Source: Gammaproteobacteria bacterium (lineage in GTDB: Bacteria > Pseudomonadota > Gammaproteobacteria > DSM-16500). From it: a DNA stretch of 40,612 nt. The translations under genes were made by a program, and so were the position numbers. Position 1 is the stretch's first letter; each line of letters opens with the position of its first letter. The notes below the pieces were generated by a model. It made no database searches, was not told the origin of the DNA, and saw only the letters and a program-made list of their open reading frames with translations. This document shows positions 23,259 through 33,400 of this stretch, piece after piece. The stretch is from contig JABDGC010000011.1 of NCBI GenBank assembly GCA_013286215.1, positions 1-40,612 on the forward strand, in the 5' to 3' direction.

Positions 23259-24572
23259 GTGGCAGGATCTCATAAGAGTAATTTAATTCTACGCATTGAG
23301 CAGAAGAAAGCCCGGGTTGGCATTATTGGTTTAGGCTATGTGGGTCTACCCCTGATGCTGCGCTGTTGTGAAATGGGTTACCCTGTTATTGGTTTTGACC
23401 TGGATCAAAATAAAATTAAGAAACTGTGTCAGGGAAAAAGCTATATTGAGTATATCCCCTCTGAAGTGATTCAAGCCAATCTCAGCAAATTTGAGGCAAC
23501 TTTCGATTTTTCTCGCGCCGCGGAAGCCGATGTGCTTATCCTCTGTGTGCCGACGCCGCTTAATAAATACCGCGAACCTGACTTAAGCTTCATTGTGAAG
23601 ACCATGGAAAGCGTCTTACCTTATCTGAGGGCCGGGCAAATGGTTTGCCTGGAAAGCACGACTTATCCGGGAACAACCGATGAGGAACTTGCGCCCCGAA
23701 TTCAATCCCGCGGACTCATTATTGGTCAGGAGGTATTTTTATTATTTTCTCCGGAACGGATCGATCCCGGCAATCTTCAGTTCTCCGCGCACAACATTCC
23801 CAAGGTCTGCGGCGGATTTACCCCCAACTGCCTCGAAGTCGGCGTGAAATTCTACTCCCATATTATTGATAAAGTCGTCCCGGTCAGCTCCACACGCGTC
23901 GCAGAGCTGACGAAGATCCTGGAAAATATCCATCGGGCTGTGAATATTGGCCTGGTCAACGAAATGAAAATTGTCGCCGATAAAATGGGCATCGACATTC
24001 ATGAAGCCATTGCCGCCGCCGCGACCAAACCCTTTGGGTTTATACCCTATCAGCCTGGGCCGGGCCTGGGCGGTCACTGCATCCCCATTGATCCATTCTA
24101 CCTGACCTGGAAAGCGCGAGAATACGGCGTACATACTCGCTTCATCGAATTAGCCGGCGAAATCAATGCCGCCATGCCCAATTATGTCGTCTCAAAAATC
24201 ATTTTCGCGCTCAATTCAAAACATAAAGCGGTCAAACAGAGCCGTATCTTAATTCTGGGAATAGCCTATAAAAAAAATATTGACGACTCGCGTGAATCGC
24301 CCTCCATTGTGATCATGGAAAAACTCCACCAGCTCGGCGCGCAATTGTCCTATAGTGACCCTCATATTCCCGTGTTTCCTAAAATACACGACACCATTTT
24401 CGATTTATCCAGTACCTCCTTAAATGCAGAAGCGCTCAAACAATATGATTGCGTGGTTTTAGCGACGGACCATGACCTGTTTGATTATCAACTGATTAAA
24501 AAATCAGCTCAATTAATCGTCGATTGCCGCGGACGTTATAGTGAAGCCCATGATTCCATCATAAAAGCGTGA
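23259..24572 (+). CDS. UDP-sugar 6-dehydrogenase, WbpA-like (UDP-GlcNAc type)
   Basis: The 437-residue protein starts at GTG 23259 with AAGGA nine bases upstream. It has the NAD-binding GLGYVG (24-29), the SPERIDPGN segment (164-172), and the catalytic Cys274 in [14 protein letters not shown]. The stretch [20 protein letters not shown] and the C-terminal [16 protein letters not shown] and DPHIPVFP are typical of WbpA-type enzymes, which oxidise UDP-GlcNAc to UDP-GlcNAc-uronate, rather than of plain UDP-glucose dehydrogenases. It would supply an acidic sugar donor in the cytoplasm. It is divergent from the synthase operon, with a MITE in the shared intergenic region. Confidence 0.87.
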   Translation: MAGSHKSNLILRIEQKKARVGIIGLGYVGLPLMLRCCEMGYPVIGFDLDQNKIKKLCQGKSYIEYIPSEVIQANLSKFEATFDFSRAAEADVLILCVPTPLNKYREPDLSFIVKTMESVLPYLRAGQMVCLESTTYPGTTDEELAPRIQSRGLIIGQEVFLLFSPERIDPGNLQFSAHNIPKVCGGFTPNCLEVGVKFYSHIIDKVVPVSSTRVAELTKILENIHRAVNIGLVNEMKIVADKMGIDIHEAIAAAATKPFGFIPYQPGPGLGGHCIPIDPFYLTWKAREYGVHTRFIELAGEINAAMPNYVVSKIIFALNSKHKAVKQSRILILGIAYKKNIDDSRESPSIVIMEKLHQLGAQLSYSDPHIPVFPKIHDTIFDLSSTSLNAEALKQYDCVVLATDHDLFDYQLIKKSAQLIVDCRGRYSEAHDSIIKA

Positions 24573-24773
24573 GAAAGCACATCCTCATTGCGCACACCAT
24601 GCGTAAGTAGATCATTTTATTCATGATTCATGCAACAGCCTCATATCCCTGTACCTGTACTACCCCGGTTTGTGCCCAGTGTAACTATTCGAATCTTAAT
24701 GTTTTGTTAATATTTTATGCGTATGCTGTTGTATGATTAAACAAACGCAAATACATCGAGGAGTCGCTGGAAA

Positions 24774-26084
24774 ATGCAGGCAGGTGGCAGGGGTATAATT
24801 GTTCGTGATAATCGAAATGTCGCGCCTGAACTACAGGCCTTTTTTTCTGCCGCTGAAAGTATGCGCGAGGGGCGCGAATTCGTTGAGACTCTGCGTACAC
24901 TCTTACCCTGGGTTATGCAACAGTATACGGGAGACACTCTCTGTGATGCGATCCTGCTATTAAGCCAAAGCCACCCACCCTTTAAGGCTCATCTTTTTTC
25001 CAATTGGCAATTAGCAGAAAAATTTTTAAATGCTGTTATGCAGAATGCATCCCCTGCGAAGCGGCAACAAATTGAATCTGATCGCCTCGGAGACATATAC
25101 CGTTTAAACATCGTGCGACGCCGCCTTATACCTCTCGCAGAGCGTGAGGCAAAGCCGATTGAACCACAACAAAGAATAGTAATGGCAGCGCTATCCGTTA
25201 TCCATTCCGCTCCAAGAGGTGGCGCGCGCGCAGCTGCTGCAGCGAGGCCTGCTCCAGCAGCTGCCCCTATGCCACCCCCTTCTGCTTTTGATCAGACTCC
25301 TCCTTCGGGAGCAAGAACCCTCCGTATACAAGCCTCAGAGCAGAAGGGCGATATTGTAATCCCCGAGAAATTTCTCTGTCCACTCAGCGGACAACTATTT
25401 GTAGATCCTGTGAAAATCAAGAAAAAACCCGGTTCAACAGACTCTAGTGATGATTTTCATTATTTTGAGAGAGCCATGATTCTACAACATCTCCGAGGTA
25501 TGCATGGTGTAAGACCTAACCACTCCAACCCTTTGGATGGAACTCCTCTGACTGAGCACGAGTTACTTCCTGCGCCAGAGAAAAGAACAGAAGTAGAGGC
25601 CTTTAAGCGCGCTATAATAGAGGAAATTAGCCACCTTCAAATTGATGAACTACCGGCTCAAGTGGAACAGCAAATCATTCAACCCTTAAGCGATGAACAG
25701 CTACGCCTTCGCGGTAAAATGAGTCACGCACCCCAACCTGAACATGAAGGTTACCAAAACAGAATAGACGCGCTTCAGACAGCGCTTGAAGCCGCACGTC
25801 GCGCTACTGACACCTATAAGCAGCGTAAGGATAAACAAGCTTATAAAACCGCTCTCGAAACCAGCTTAAGGACACTTCGCTATGACCAACGTCTTGTGAA
25901 GTACAAAGGAACGGAGACGTTTTTACGCGGTCTCCTGAATGTGGTCGTAGCACTTTTTACTGGCATACTGCCAGCCATAATCTTGTATGCCGCAACTGGA
26001 GGTCTTTTCTTTAGTCTGCAAGGTAAATCAAAGAATAAAGCCGACGAAATTCACCATAAAGCGCAATTGTTGAAAATATATTAA
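24774..26084 (+). CDS. U-box domain protein with C-terminal membrane segment (candidate effector)
   Basis: A 436-residue protein. Residues about 195-281 form a U-box: IPEKFLCPLSGQLFVDPVKI, FHYFERAMILQHL, NPLDGTPLTEHELLP, and VEAFKRAI follow the eukaryotic U-box pattern (IPxxFxCPI, DPV, YER, P-x-PLT, LxPN). U-boxes recruit E2 enzymes for ubiquitin transfer; bacterial ones such as LubX of Legionella act inside host cells. An Ala/Pro-rich linker (about 150-178) precedes it, a coiled region follows, and a hydrophobic segment (about 385-415) near the C-terminus suggests membrane anchoring. There is no signal peptide. That it is a translocated ubiquitin ligase is an inference. Confidence 0.82.
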   Translation: MQAGGRGIIVRDNRNVAPELQAFFSAAESMREGREFVETLRTLLPWVMQQYTGDTLCDAILLLSQSHPPFKAHLFSNWQLAEKFLNAVMQNASPAKRQQIESDRLGDIYRLNIVRRRLIPLAEREAKPIEPQQRIVMAALSVIHSAPRGGARAAAAARPAPAAAPMPPPSAFDQTPPSGARTLRIQASEQKGDIVIPEKFLCPLSGQLFVDPVKIKKKPGSTDSSDDFHYFERAMILQHLRGMHGVRPNHSNPLDGTPLTEHELLPAPEKRTEVEAFKRAIIEEISHLQIDELPAQVEQQIIQPLSDEQLRLRGKMSHAPQPEHEGYQNRIDALQTALEAARRATDTYKQRKDKQAYKTALETSLRTLRYDQRLVKYKGTETFLRGLLNVVVALFTGILPAIILYAATGGLFFSLQGKSKNKADEIHHKAQLLKIY

Positions 26085-26115
26085 ACTTTTGTAAGCCTTG
26101 CTACTTCTTTACTCC

Positions 26116-26239
26116 AAGGAGGTATAAATCAAAGCTATTTATTTACCTTCTTTCCCTAACCTCTTCCACACCGAACGCCCACAGAACGCGGAAGAGAGGG
26201 GTTTGGCCGAGTCGCGTTGGTAAAGTTTTATACCTTCTT
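26116..26239. repeat. Palindromic repeat related to the element at 17221
   Basis: AAGGAGGTATAAA (26116-26128) is mirrored by TTTATACCTTCTT (26227-26239) with one mismatch. Between them CTCTTCC (26161-26167) pairs with GGAAGAG (26190-26196). The AGGAGGTAT/ATACCTCCT and CCTC-rich hairpin theme is shared with the inner part of the element at 17221-17426. It fills most of the 210-bp gap between the U-box and PAP2 genes. Confidence 0.55.
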
Positions 26240-26294
26240 GCGGTTCTGGTACACTGTCTTGGCCGATGGCGATTTAATCGAAAGGGAGATAGAA

Positions 26295-27407
26295 ATGCAG
26301 GATGAAAATAGAGACCCTGATTTGGGCGAGCTAACGCAGTCTCCTCCGGTCGTCCTCCCTGTGGAAACAAAAGTTTCACCTGCTTCATTAAAGAATTATT
26401 TATCCTTACTGCTCATTTGCATATTTTACGCGATTGGCTGGGACCTTTTACTCTTTCACATCAGCCAAACCAACCCCGACCTTGACTTATATCCTTTAGC
26501 CACCATCTATCTCTACCTCCGGCTTTTTTATCTCACCGCCTGTATCTGCCTGCTGCCGTTTATCTTCCTTTATTTTATTGCCTACTCGCTAAAAAACTAT
26601 GCGCTCCGGCCTTTTTGGCGACATTTTGCCCGCGCCTTCCGGAGTCAATTTTTAACACGGCCACAAGTTTACGGCGCCCTGTATATGCTCCTGGTAATCC
26701 CGCTGTTCTTCGCCTTTGTTGGCCTCTACAAACAATTGATACCCATTATGAACCCGTTTTCCTGGGACCAAACCCTCATGCACTGGGATTACGTTCTGCA
26801 TTTTCATCATCAACCCTGGGAATGGTTGCAACCCCTTGTCGGTTACCGTTGGATTACCGCGTTCCTGGCTGAAATCTATGGGTTTTGGTTTACCATGCTG
26901 GCTGGCGTCATTATTTGGCAAGCCCTGACTAAAGAACGTTTTTATCGATTGCAGTTTTTTTCAACCTTCTTTTTGTCCTGGATTATTCTGGGCACAATCA
27001 TGGCTTACTCTTTTTCATCCGCCGGACCTTGCTTCTATAGTCTATTTTCAAATGACATGCAAAATCCCTATGCGCCCCTGATGTCCTACTTGAGTGCGAA
27101 CGGTCCTGCATGGATCATCGAACTGCAAAAATCCCTCTTGGCAAACCTAATGAGCGGAACCTTGATTTTTGGCGGAGGCGTTTCCGCCATGCCCAGTATG
27201 CATCTTTCCATGGCAACCTTGTGTTTTCTGATTTCCGCCAAAGAGAGCAAATGGCTCGGTATTTTTACGTTTGTCATTCTCATACTGATTTTCATCAGCT
27301 CGATTCATCTGGGATGGCATTATGCCGTGGACTGCTATGTCGCCATCATCATCACGGCCTTGATTTGGTCTGCCATGGGCAAAATACTGCGTCGTTTACA
27401 GGCCTGA
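26295..27407 (+). CDS. PAP2-superfamily membrane enzyme, AUR1/inositolphosphotransferase-like
   Basis: From the ATG at 26295 (GGGAG upstream; an earlier in-frame ATG at 26217 lacks one) the protein has 370 residues and at least six membrane helices. The PAP2 catalytic motifs are late: PSMH (300-303) within GGGVSAMPSMHLSMA, and SSIHLGWHYAVD (335-346) with H342 and D346. The motif layout and length match the PAP2_3 group, which includes fungal inositol-phosphorylceramide synthase AUR1 and bacterial phosphatidylinositol-type or lipid phosphotransferases. It may move a phospho-headgroup between lipids or act as a lipid phosphatase at the membrane. The specific substrate is not visible. Confidence 0.8.
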   Translation: MQDENRDPDLGELTQSPPVVLPVETKVSPASLKNYLSLLLICIFYAIGWDLLLFHISQTNPDLDLYPLATIYLYLRLFYLTACICLLPFIFLYFIAYSLKNYALRPFWRHFARAFRSQFLTRPQVYGALYMLLVIPLFFAFVGLYKQLIPIMNPFSWDQTLMHWDYVLHFHHQPWEWLQPLVGYRWITAFLAEIYGFWFTMLAGVIIWQALTKERFYRLQFFSTFFLSWIILGTIMAYSFSSAGPCFYSLFSNDMQNPYAPLMSYLSANGPAWIIELQKSLLANLMSGTLIFGGGVSAMPSMHLSMATLCFLISAKESKWLGIFTFVILILIFISSIHLGWHYAVDCYVAIIITALIWSAMGKILRRLQA

Positions 27408-27425
27408 CGAAGCAGGCCTGCTTCG
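27408..27425. terminator. Short palindrome between convergent genes
   Basis: CGAAGCAGGCCTGCTTCG is a perfect 18-bp palindrome directly after the PAP2 stop codon, in the 61-bp space before the convergent helicase gene's end. A hairpin would need an open centre, and no T-run follows, so terminator function is uncertain. Confidence 0.3.
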
Positions 27426-27468
27426 CTTGTGCGTTCGAAAAAGCAGGTTTGCTATGATAAAATTAGAA

Positions 27469-30400
27469 TCAGCTTGAGCGCGATGGCCTTACTGCTTGTT
27501 TCAGTTTATCGACGGCGCTCATCTGTTCCGTCTTCGCATCCAGCACCTCAGCTGAAGTGAGCCCCTCGGCTTGCCTCATCGCCTGCGCAAAGAGAGCGAA
27601 GTGCCCCTGGCTGGCAACAGCGCCGCGCTGGGAAAGATCCTGACTGAGACGACCTAGAGCTGCAGCCGCTTGCAAGGAATGACGGGTCTCATCGCGTGTT
27701 TGCAGCACCTCTATTGCATTCATACCGGTATACGTTTCGACAAAAGCCTTCATTTGTCGGATTTGTAAACAGTTTCTCACGATTTGCGAGCTTGGCGTTC
27801 GTGCGCTCCAGACAGCGGCGGTGGTCCCGACGCCTTGTAGCCGAGGCACCCGCGCACTGTCAGCGTTATGGAAATAGCTCAGGCAGTCCTGCACTTCCTC
27901 TAAAATGGCTATCGTAAGCGCGCTAATCCGAAAAAGATGCGAATCTTGAAGCTGCGCCATCAGGTCCCCATCCTGGTCATCCAGGTTGAGATAGGTATCC
28001 AACAGGCGATCCGGCGGCATACGCAAGAGATCATCTTTATAAGCCACAAGCAAGGTGGCGTTTTGGCGATTGTTTTGTCCTGGATAAAGCGCATTTAAAA
28101 TCGTCTCAATATGGTCTTTATCCAGCGGTCCTAAAATATCGTTGATCGTCTTTTTATAAACGGCATCGCCGAAGATCGGCTGAAATCGCTTGATTAGCAA
28201 GGCCTTGAGTTTTCCCTTATCAAGCTTGGATGGCAGACTTTCAGCAAAGGCCCTATTTTCACGGATAGCACGCTCCAGGTCCTGAAACGGCGTAGCCGGC
28301 TGAGCTGCAGCAAGTTGTTTCGCTTCACCTGGTAGGTGAGCTTCTTCAGCAGGGTGCTTCGCCTCATGCAGCGGGTGCGTTCGACCAGCGGGCTGTTTCG
28401 CTTCAGCCAGTGGGTGGACTTCATCGGCAGGCTGTTTCGCTTCAACCAGCGGGTGCGCTCCATCGGCAGGCTGTTTCGCTTCAACCACCGGGCGCGCTCC
28501 ATCGGCAGGCTGTTTCGCTTCAACCACCGGGCGCGCTCCATCGGCAGGCTGTTTCGCTTCAACCACCGGGCGCGCTCCATCGGCAGGCTGTTTCGCTTCA
28601 CTACCAGGCAGGTAGTGAAGCGCGCGTCCCAGCAGTTCGGCGATAAAATCAAGTTTACTCAGCTCTGAAGTTTTTGACTCTAAAACTTCAGCCACATTGC
28701 CGGTTGACTCAAAAACTCTCGCCAGTCCAGCGCGCAAGGCATCCACCGCAGGCGCCTGAGCTGTGTAGGCCTGTTTGACTGGGGAATGGTCTGGCAAAGA
28801 AGCTAAAATATCCTCTTTAACAAGCGTAATTCCTTGAATGATGAATTCCTTCTTTTTCCGCTGCGGGTTAATCGCCGCCATCAAGGCCAGCAATTCTGCC
28901 TGCTCCGCGGGGTTGGAAACGACTTTTTCAATTAAAGTATTAATGAATTTTTCAGGATCCGCCAGAGCAGTCGAATTTTCATGCAAATAATCAATGCAAT
29001 GCCTTCCCCACGTGTCGTAGCGGGACGTAATTCGGTTAAAACTAGCGCGATCCGCAGCGGTGTTCATGATGCTGGCAAAATATACAAATATCGTTTCTTT
29101 CAGCTTCTGATTGACGACAGGGTAAAGCTTTGAGAAAGGCACCTTTGAAATGATCGCTGTCACTCGCGTTCTTAATGCATCCTCTTGGTCAGAAATAAGA
29201 TTTAAGAAGAAAGCTGTTAAAAATTTGCGGCCGAAATTCAATTTTTCTTGTGGGCTCAGTGAATCTTTCCACTGCTTGCGGGCCTTCTCCACCAAATCAC
29301 GATTGGCAGGATTCGTCAGGAAATAGTCGGGGCGCACCACCCCTAACAGGAGAGCCTTATCCTCATCGTCAAATAACGCATCCAGGACTTGCGGCAAAAG
29401 CACGGTACGCAGGTGCATTTCCATTCTTTCGAAAATAGCAGCCTTCGCCACGAGCGGCTCAGCGCCACCGCCCTTGCTTTCTCTCGCCTCAGACAGCTCC
29501 GCGCCAGCTTCCTTGCTTTCCCTCTCCCTCTGTAGCTCCGCGCCACTGCCCTTACTTCCTCTCGCCCCAGGCAGCTCCGCGCTAGCTTCCTTGCTTTCCC
29601 TCTCCCTCTGTAGCTCTGCGCTACTGCCCTTACTTTCTCTCGCTCCAGGCGGCTCCGCGCCAGCTTCCTTGCTTTCCTGAGGCTTGAGCTTATTTAAAAT
29701 TCCTAAAACATCCGTTCTATCTTTTTTCTTAGTTAGCGTTGCTTCGACTAAAATCTCTAGCTTTTCCATAGCGCTTTTCGCTTTGAACCGCGCGTCCTTC
29801 CAATGCTTAAGCAAGTTTATAGACCAGTCATAACCAGGGTCAGCTAGCACTCTCTGCATCACCTCATTCGATTCACGATCCAGGAGGGGGCAAAGGCAGT
29901 CATGTAAGATTCTCTGCTTAAAAACATCATTCAACGCTGCGTTCCTACTCGACACAGCTAAAACGGCTCCATTTAGCACTGCTATTGCTTTACTAGCAAA
30001 ACCCTTCTGCCGTGATGAATCAAATCGCCTAGAAAATTCTTCCAGAACCCCCATCACTTTAGCCGGCATGGCCTCTGCCTCAGCAACATAGTGCTCAGCC
30101 ACTCGCTGGAATTCTTCTTTCCCCTGTTTCGCGATTGCCTCCAACCTGGACTCCGTCTCTTCTCTCTGTCTCACATGAAACGAGCTGAACTCTGTCCTAA
30201 TCTGGTCCATGCCCGCTGCTAACTGCTTCGCCTCCCGATTCACTTCCTCAACCGTTTGCTGGAGATGTTCTGCCTTGTCTTTCAGGAGATTTTCATCGAA
30301 GACCACCTGGTTTTCTTCCACATAGGCGGCAATTTCGGCGTCTTGTAACAGCAGCGGTTTGAACACTACGTTAAAGAACACCGTCGGGTCCTGGCTGTTC

Positions 30401-33400
30401 CTCAACTGTTCCAGTCGCTCTTTGTTTTCCAGCCAGAATTTAGCCGCTGCGCCCAACCAGGGCTTGCGATTGATCATCGCTTGCAAAGCGGCGCGATGCT
30501 CGGGCTTGATCACATGCTGCAGCAGGATTGGCGCGATTTTGAATCGAAAATTATCGTCAAAAGGGTTTTCCACGCCCGCCTTTAAATAGCGCGCTGACGC
30601 TGCAGCCGCTTTAAACACCAGGGCCTTTGCTTTATCACCCATCATCTTGGCTAACTTAAGGCCCACGCTCTGCGTTAGTGCGACTCGTTTATAACTATAG
30701 GAAGCAATAATATGCGCATAGGTTTTATCCGCGGAAGACGGATTGGAACCTGGCGCCTTAAGCGCCGCGACTAACTCCGCGCGGCTCGACTTGGTCTTGA
30801 AGTACAGCTGAATCTTGGCAAGGAGATCGGACAAGGTTCCAATAATTTTAACGAAGATCGGTGTTTGATAGGTCTTGCGGATCGCTTGCGTCTTTTGGAT
30901 AATCTGCGCTTGCATCCCCTTCAGCAAAGCAATAAATTCCGTGCGCGTCTGGGCGAAATCATGTTCATTGTCAACGTACAAGCGATCAAAGCCCTTCAGT
31001 AAAATCGGGATACATTTTTCTTGCAGCAAGCCCTCATCCAGCTCGCCTTCGGCGTCAATGTTCTGTTCGATGAAAAGCTGGATCTCCTCTGACAGCCTGA
31101 TTTTAAGGCTATCGATTAATTGCTGATGATATGCTTTTTTTGCTTTCCAATAAGCGCGGCGAGCCCCGGCCTGCTCTAAATCCCTGGGCTCAAAGGTCAG
31201 CGTCACGCCATAATCCGTCGAGGTGATGCAATAGGGGCGGCGAGCCGGATTCAAGCCACGATTACGTCCGGCGGCCTGGATCATGACATCGGGTTGATTC
31301 AGAAAATCATCGTTGGAGTCGACCAGAATACCCACATGCTGCAAATGGGGGTCATTAAAGCCGACTGTTTTTTCGCTGGTGACATAGCAGCCCACCAAGC
31401 CCAGCCTAAACAGACAATCGACTGTTTCTACCTCATCGTATTGGCCGGGTTCGGCTGGGGCATCTTTTATCTCCTGCTTTTGTTCCCGTATCAGACCTGG
31501 TGCAGCGCCTTTTATCTCCTGCTTTTGCTCACGTATCAGACTCAGCGGTTGATAACTAAACTGATGCAAATAAGGGTCCATCTGTTCAAAAATGCCCAGT
31601 TTGCGCTTCGTGGCTGCCGGTTTTAAGGGGGTAGTCGCCGCTTTGAGCTCGTAAAAAGGCTTGCCGGCTTGAATGGGGGTCTCCGCGTGCTCCAGATTCC
31701 CCATGACATACACCATTCGGTGCTTTTCCAGATAGTCTGCTAACTGATCGCAGAGGACTCTTGCTGGTTCTCCTGCAGCGCCTGCTTCAGCAAGCTTTAT
31801 CGGTAATTTGGCAAAAACGCCGTCATGGAGGATCTTGTCTAATTGCCAATTATCAACCATGCGCGCAAGCATGCGCGGGTCTGTTTCTTTGGCCATGAGA
31901 AAGATCATCGTTGCGATCAGGGTTGCCACTTGATTGGTTAAGGGAGGATGCCTATTCAATCCTTGGTCTGACAACCACCTCATGAGCTCCGGAACCAGCC
32001 TGGTAGCAACATCCTCGACCGTCGTTAGATGCCACATCGCCAGGTTGTCGCGGACGCCAGCGACCAAGCCGGTTAAATTATCGCGCCGCATGCGATCCAG
32101 CTTGACGCTGTCGTAACCGGTCAAGTATTCCAGCGCGTTCTCAAGCAAGCCATGCTGGATGCGATAGTCCAAATAGTCATGATGACAGGAAAAATCCACG
32201 TTTTGTTGAATCGCCTCCTGCATGGCGTTCAGCTCGCGACTTCCCTCCGCCAGACCCAGGTCCGCGCGAAGCAAGTCGGTGACGGTCTTCTGGCGTTGAT
32301 CCTGGTGCCTTTTCGCATATTCTTCACGGTGGATTTCATCCGGATTTTCGCTCATTTGCAGCGTTAAATAGACGTCTTTACGGGGAACGCGATTCCCTTT
32401 GCGGTAGGCGTCTTCTCTCATCAAAGTTGATCTGCGGCCGCGAGCGCCTTCGATTTCTTCTCGGTCTTTCTTCCCGGCCAAAATCGTCATGTTTACCACA
32501 GCGTCGTGAGAGGTTGCATGGACGAGAGCCCTTTCGCCGATCGGGCTTTCTAGGTTCCATCTCACATAATGCCGCAGGCCGTCCTCGTCGGTTAACTTGA
32601 TCTCGGCTTTTTTAACGTGAAAGTCCGCTCCGTCCCGTAAGCTAAAGGTCCTTTCCACTTCTTCCACATAGTTATGCGCGGCGCTGGTTCTCTCCGGTTC
32701 CAGCGTTTCCACGATAGCCAGCAGCAGCTTTTGTTTCCAGGTGGTGGTCACACGATCCAGAAGGCGCCTCGCCTTCGATGAAATATTCTTGGCCCGCTGG
32801 GCCAGTCCCAGGCTTTCTTTTTTAGCACGTGAAAGTTCAAGCACTGCCTCTGGGTCGGAAACGATTTCATAAGCGCTCAGGGATGGGGTCGCGGTCAGAA
32901 ACAGGAGCGGCTGCCTGGTGCGAAGCTCGCGTAAACGTCGTGAGAAGAGTTCTTTGCGCATCGCTTCATGTTGCTCGTCGATCACTACAAATAATTCACC
33001 GGGCTGATCTCTTAAGGCCTGCCAACGGGAGCTAAGCAGATCAGCGTGCGACGTGATGTCAGCCGCGTCGGCGATCGAATCCGGAAGCAAGCGTCGAAAT
33101 TCGCTTCTGAGCGCGCCCGCCAGCGGCGGGGTCGGCACGGCGAAAACCGCGGGAACCTGGGCCAAGTGAAGGACCATCCACCATAAGGCCTGGGTGAATG
33201 ATTTACCTGAGCCCGTCGCCATTTCAATCAAAGCATGCGGTGGACGTTGCGGATCGTTTAAATTCTGTAACAGGCGATATAAATTGCGAATGTGAATGGC
33301 GTAAAGATCGATTTTATCGCCGCCGATCCGCTGTGTTGTAGCATCACTGCTGAACTCCAGGGCAAGCTTTAAAGGATTGATCTTGTTGACCAACACGCTA

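Noticed and set aside
28315-28626. Possible CRISPR array because of regular 39-bp repeats
   Set aside because: Units are contiguous with no spacers and lie in frame inside a coding sequence; they are protein repeats.
28336-28668. Plus-strand ORFs rich in repeated RLFRFNHRARSIG
   Set aside because: They are antisense shadows of the 39-bp repeat array in the helicase gene.
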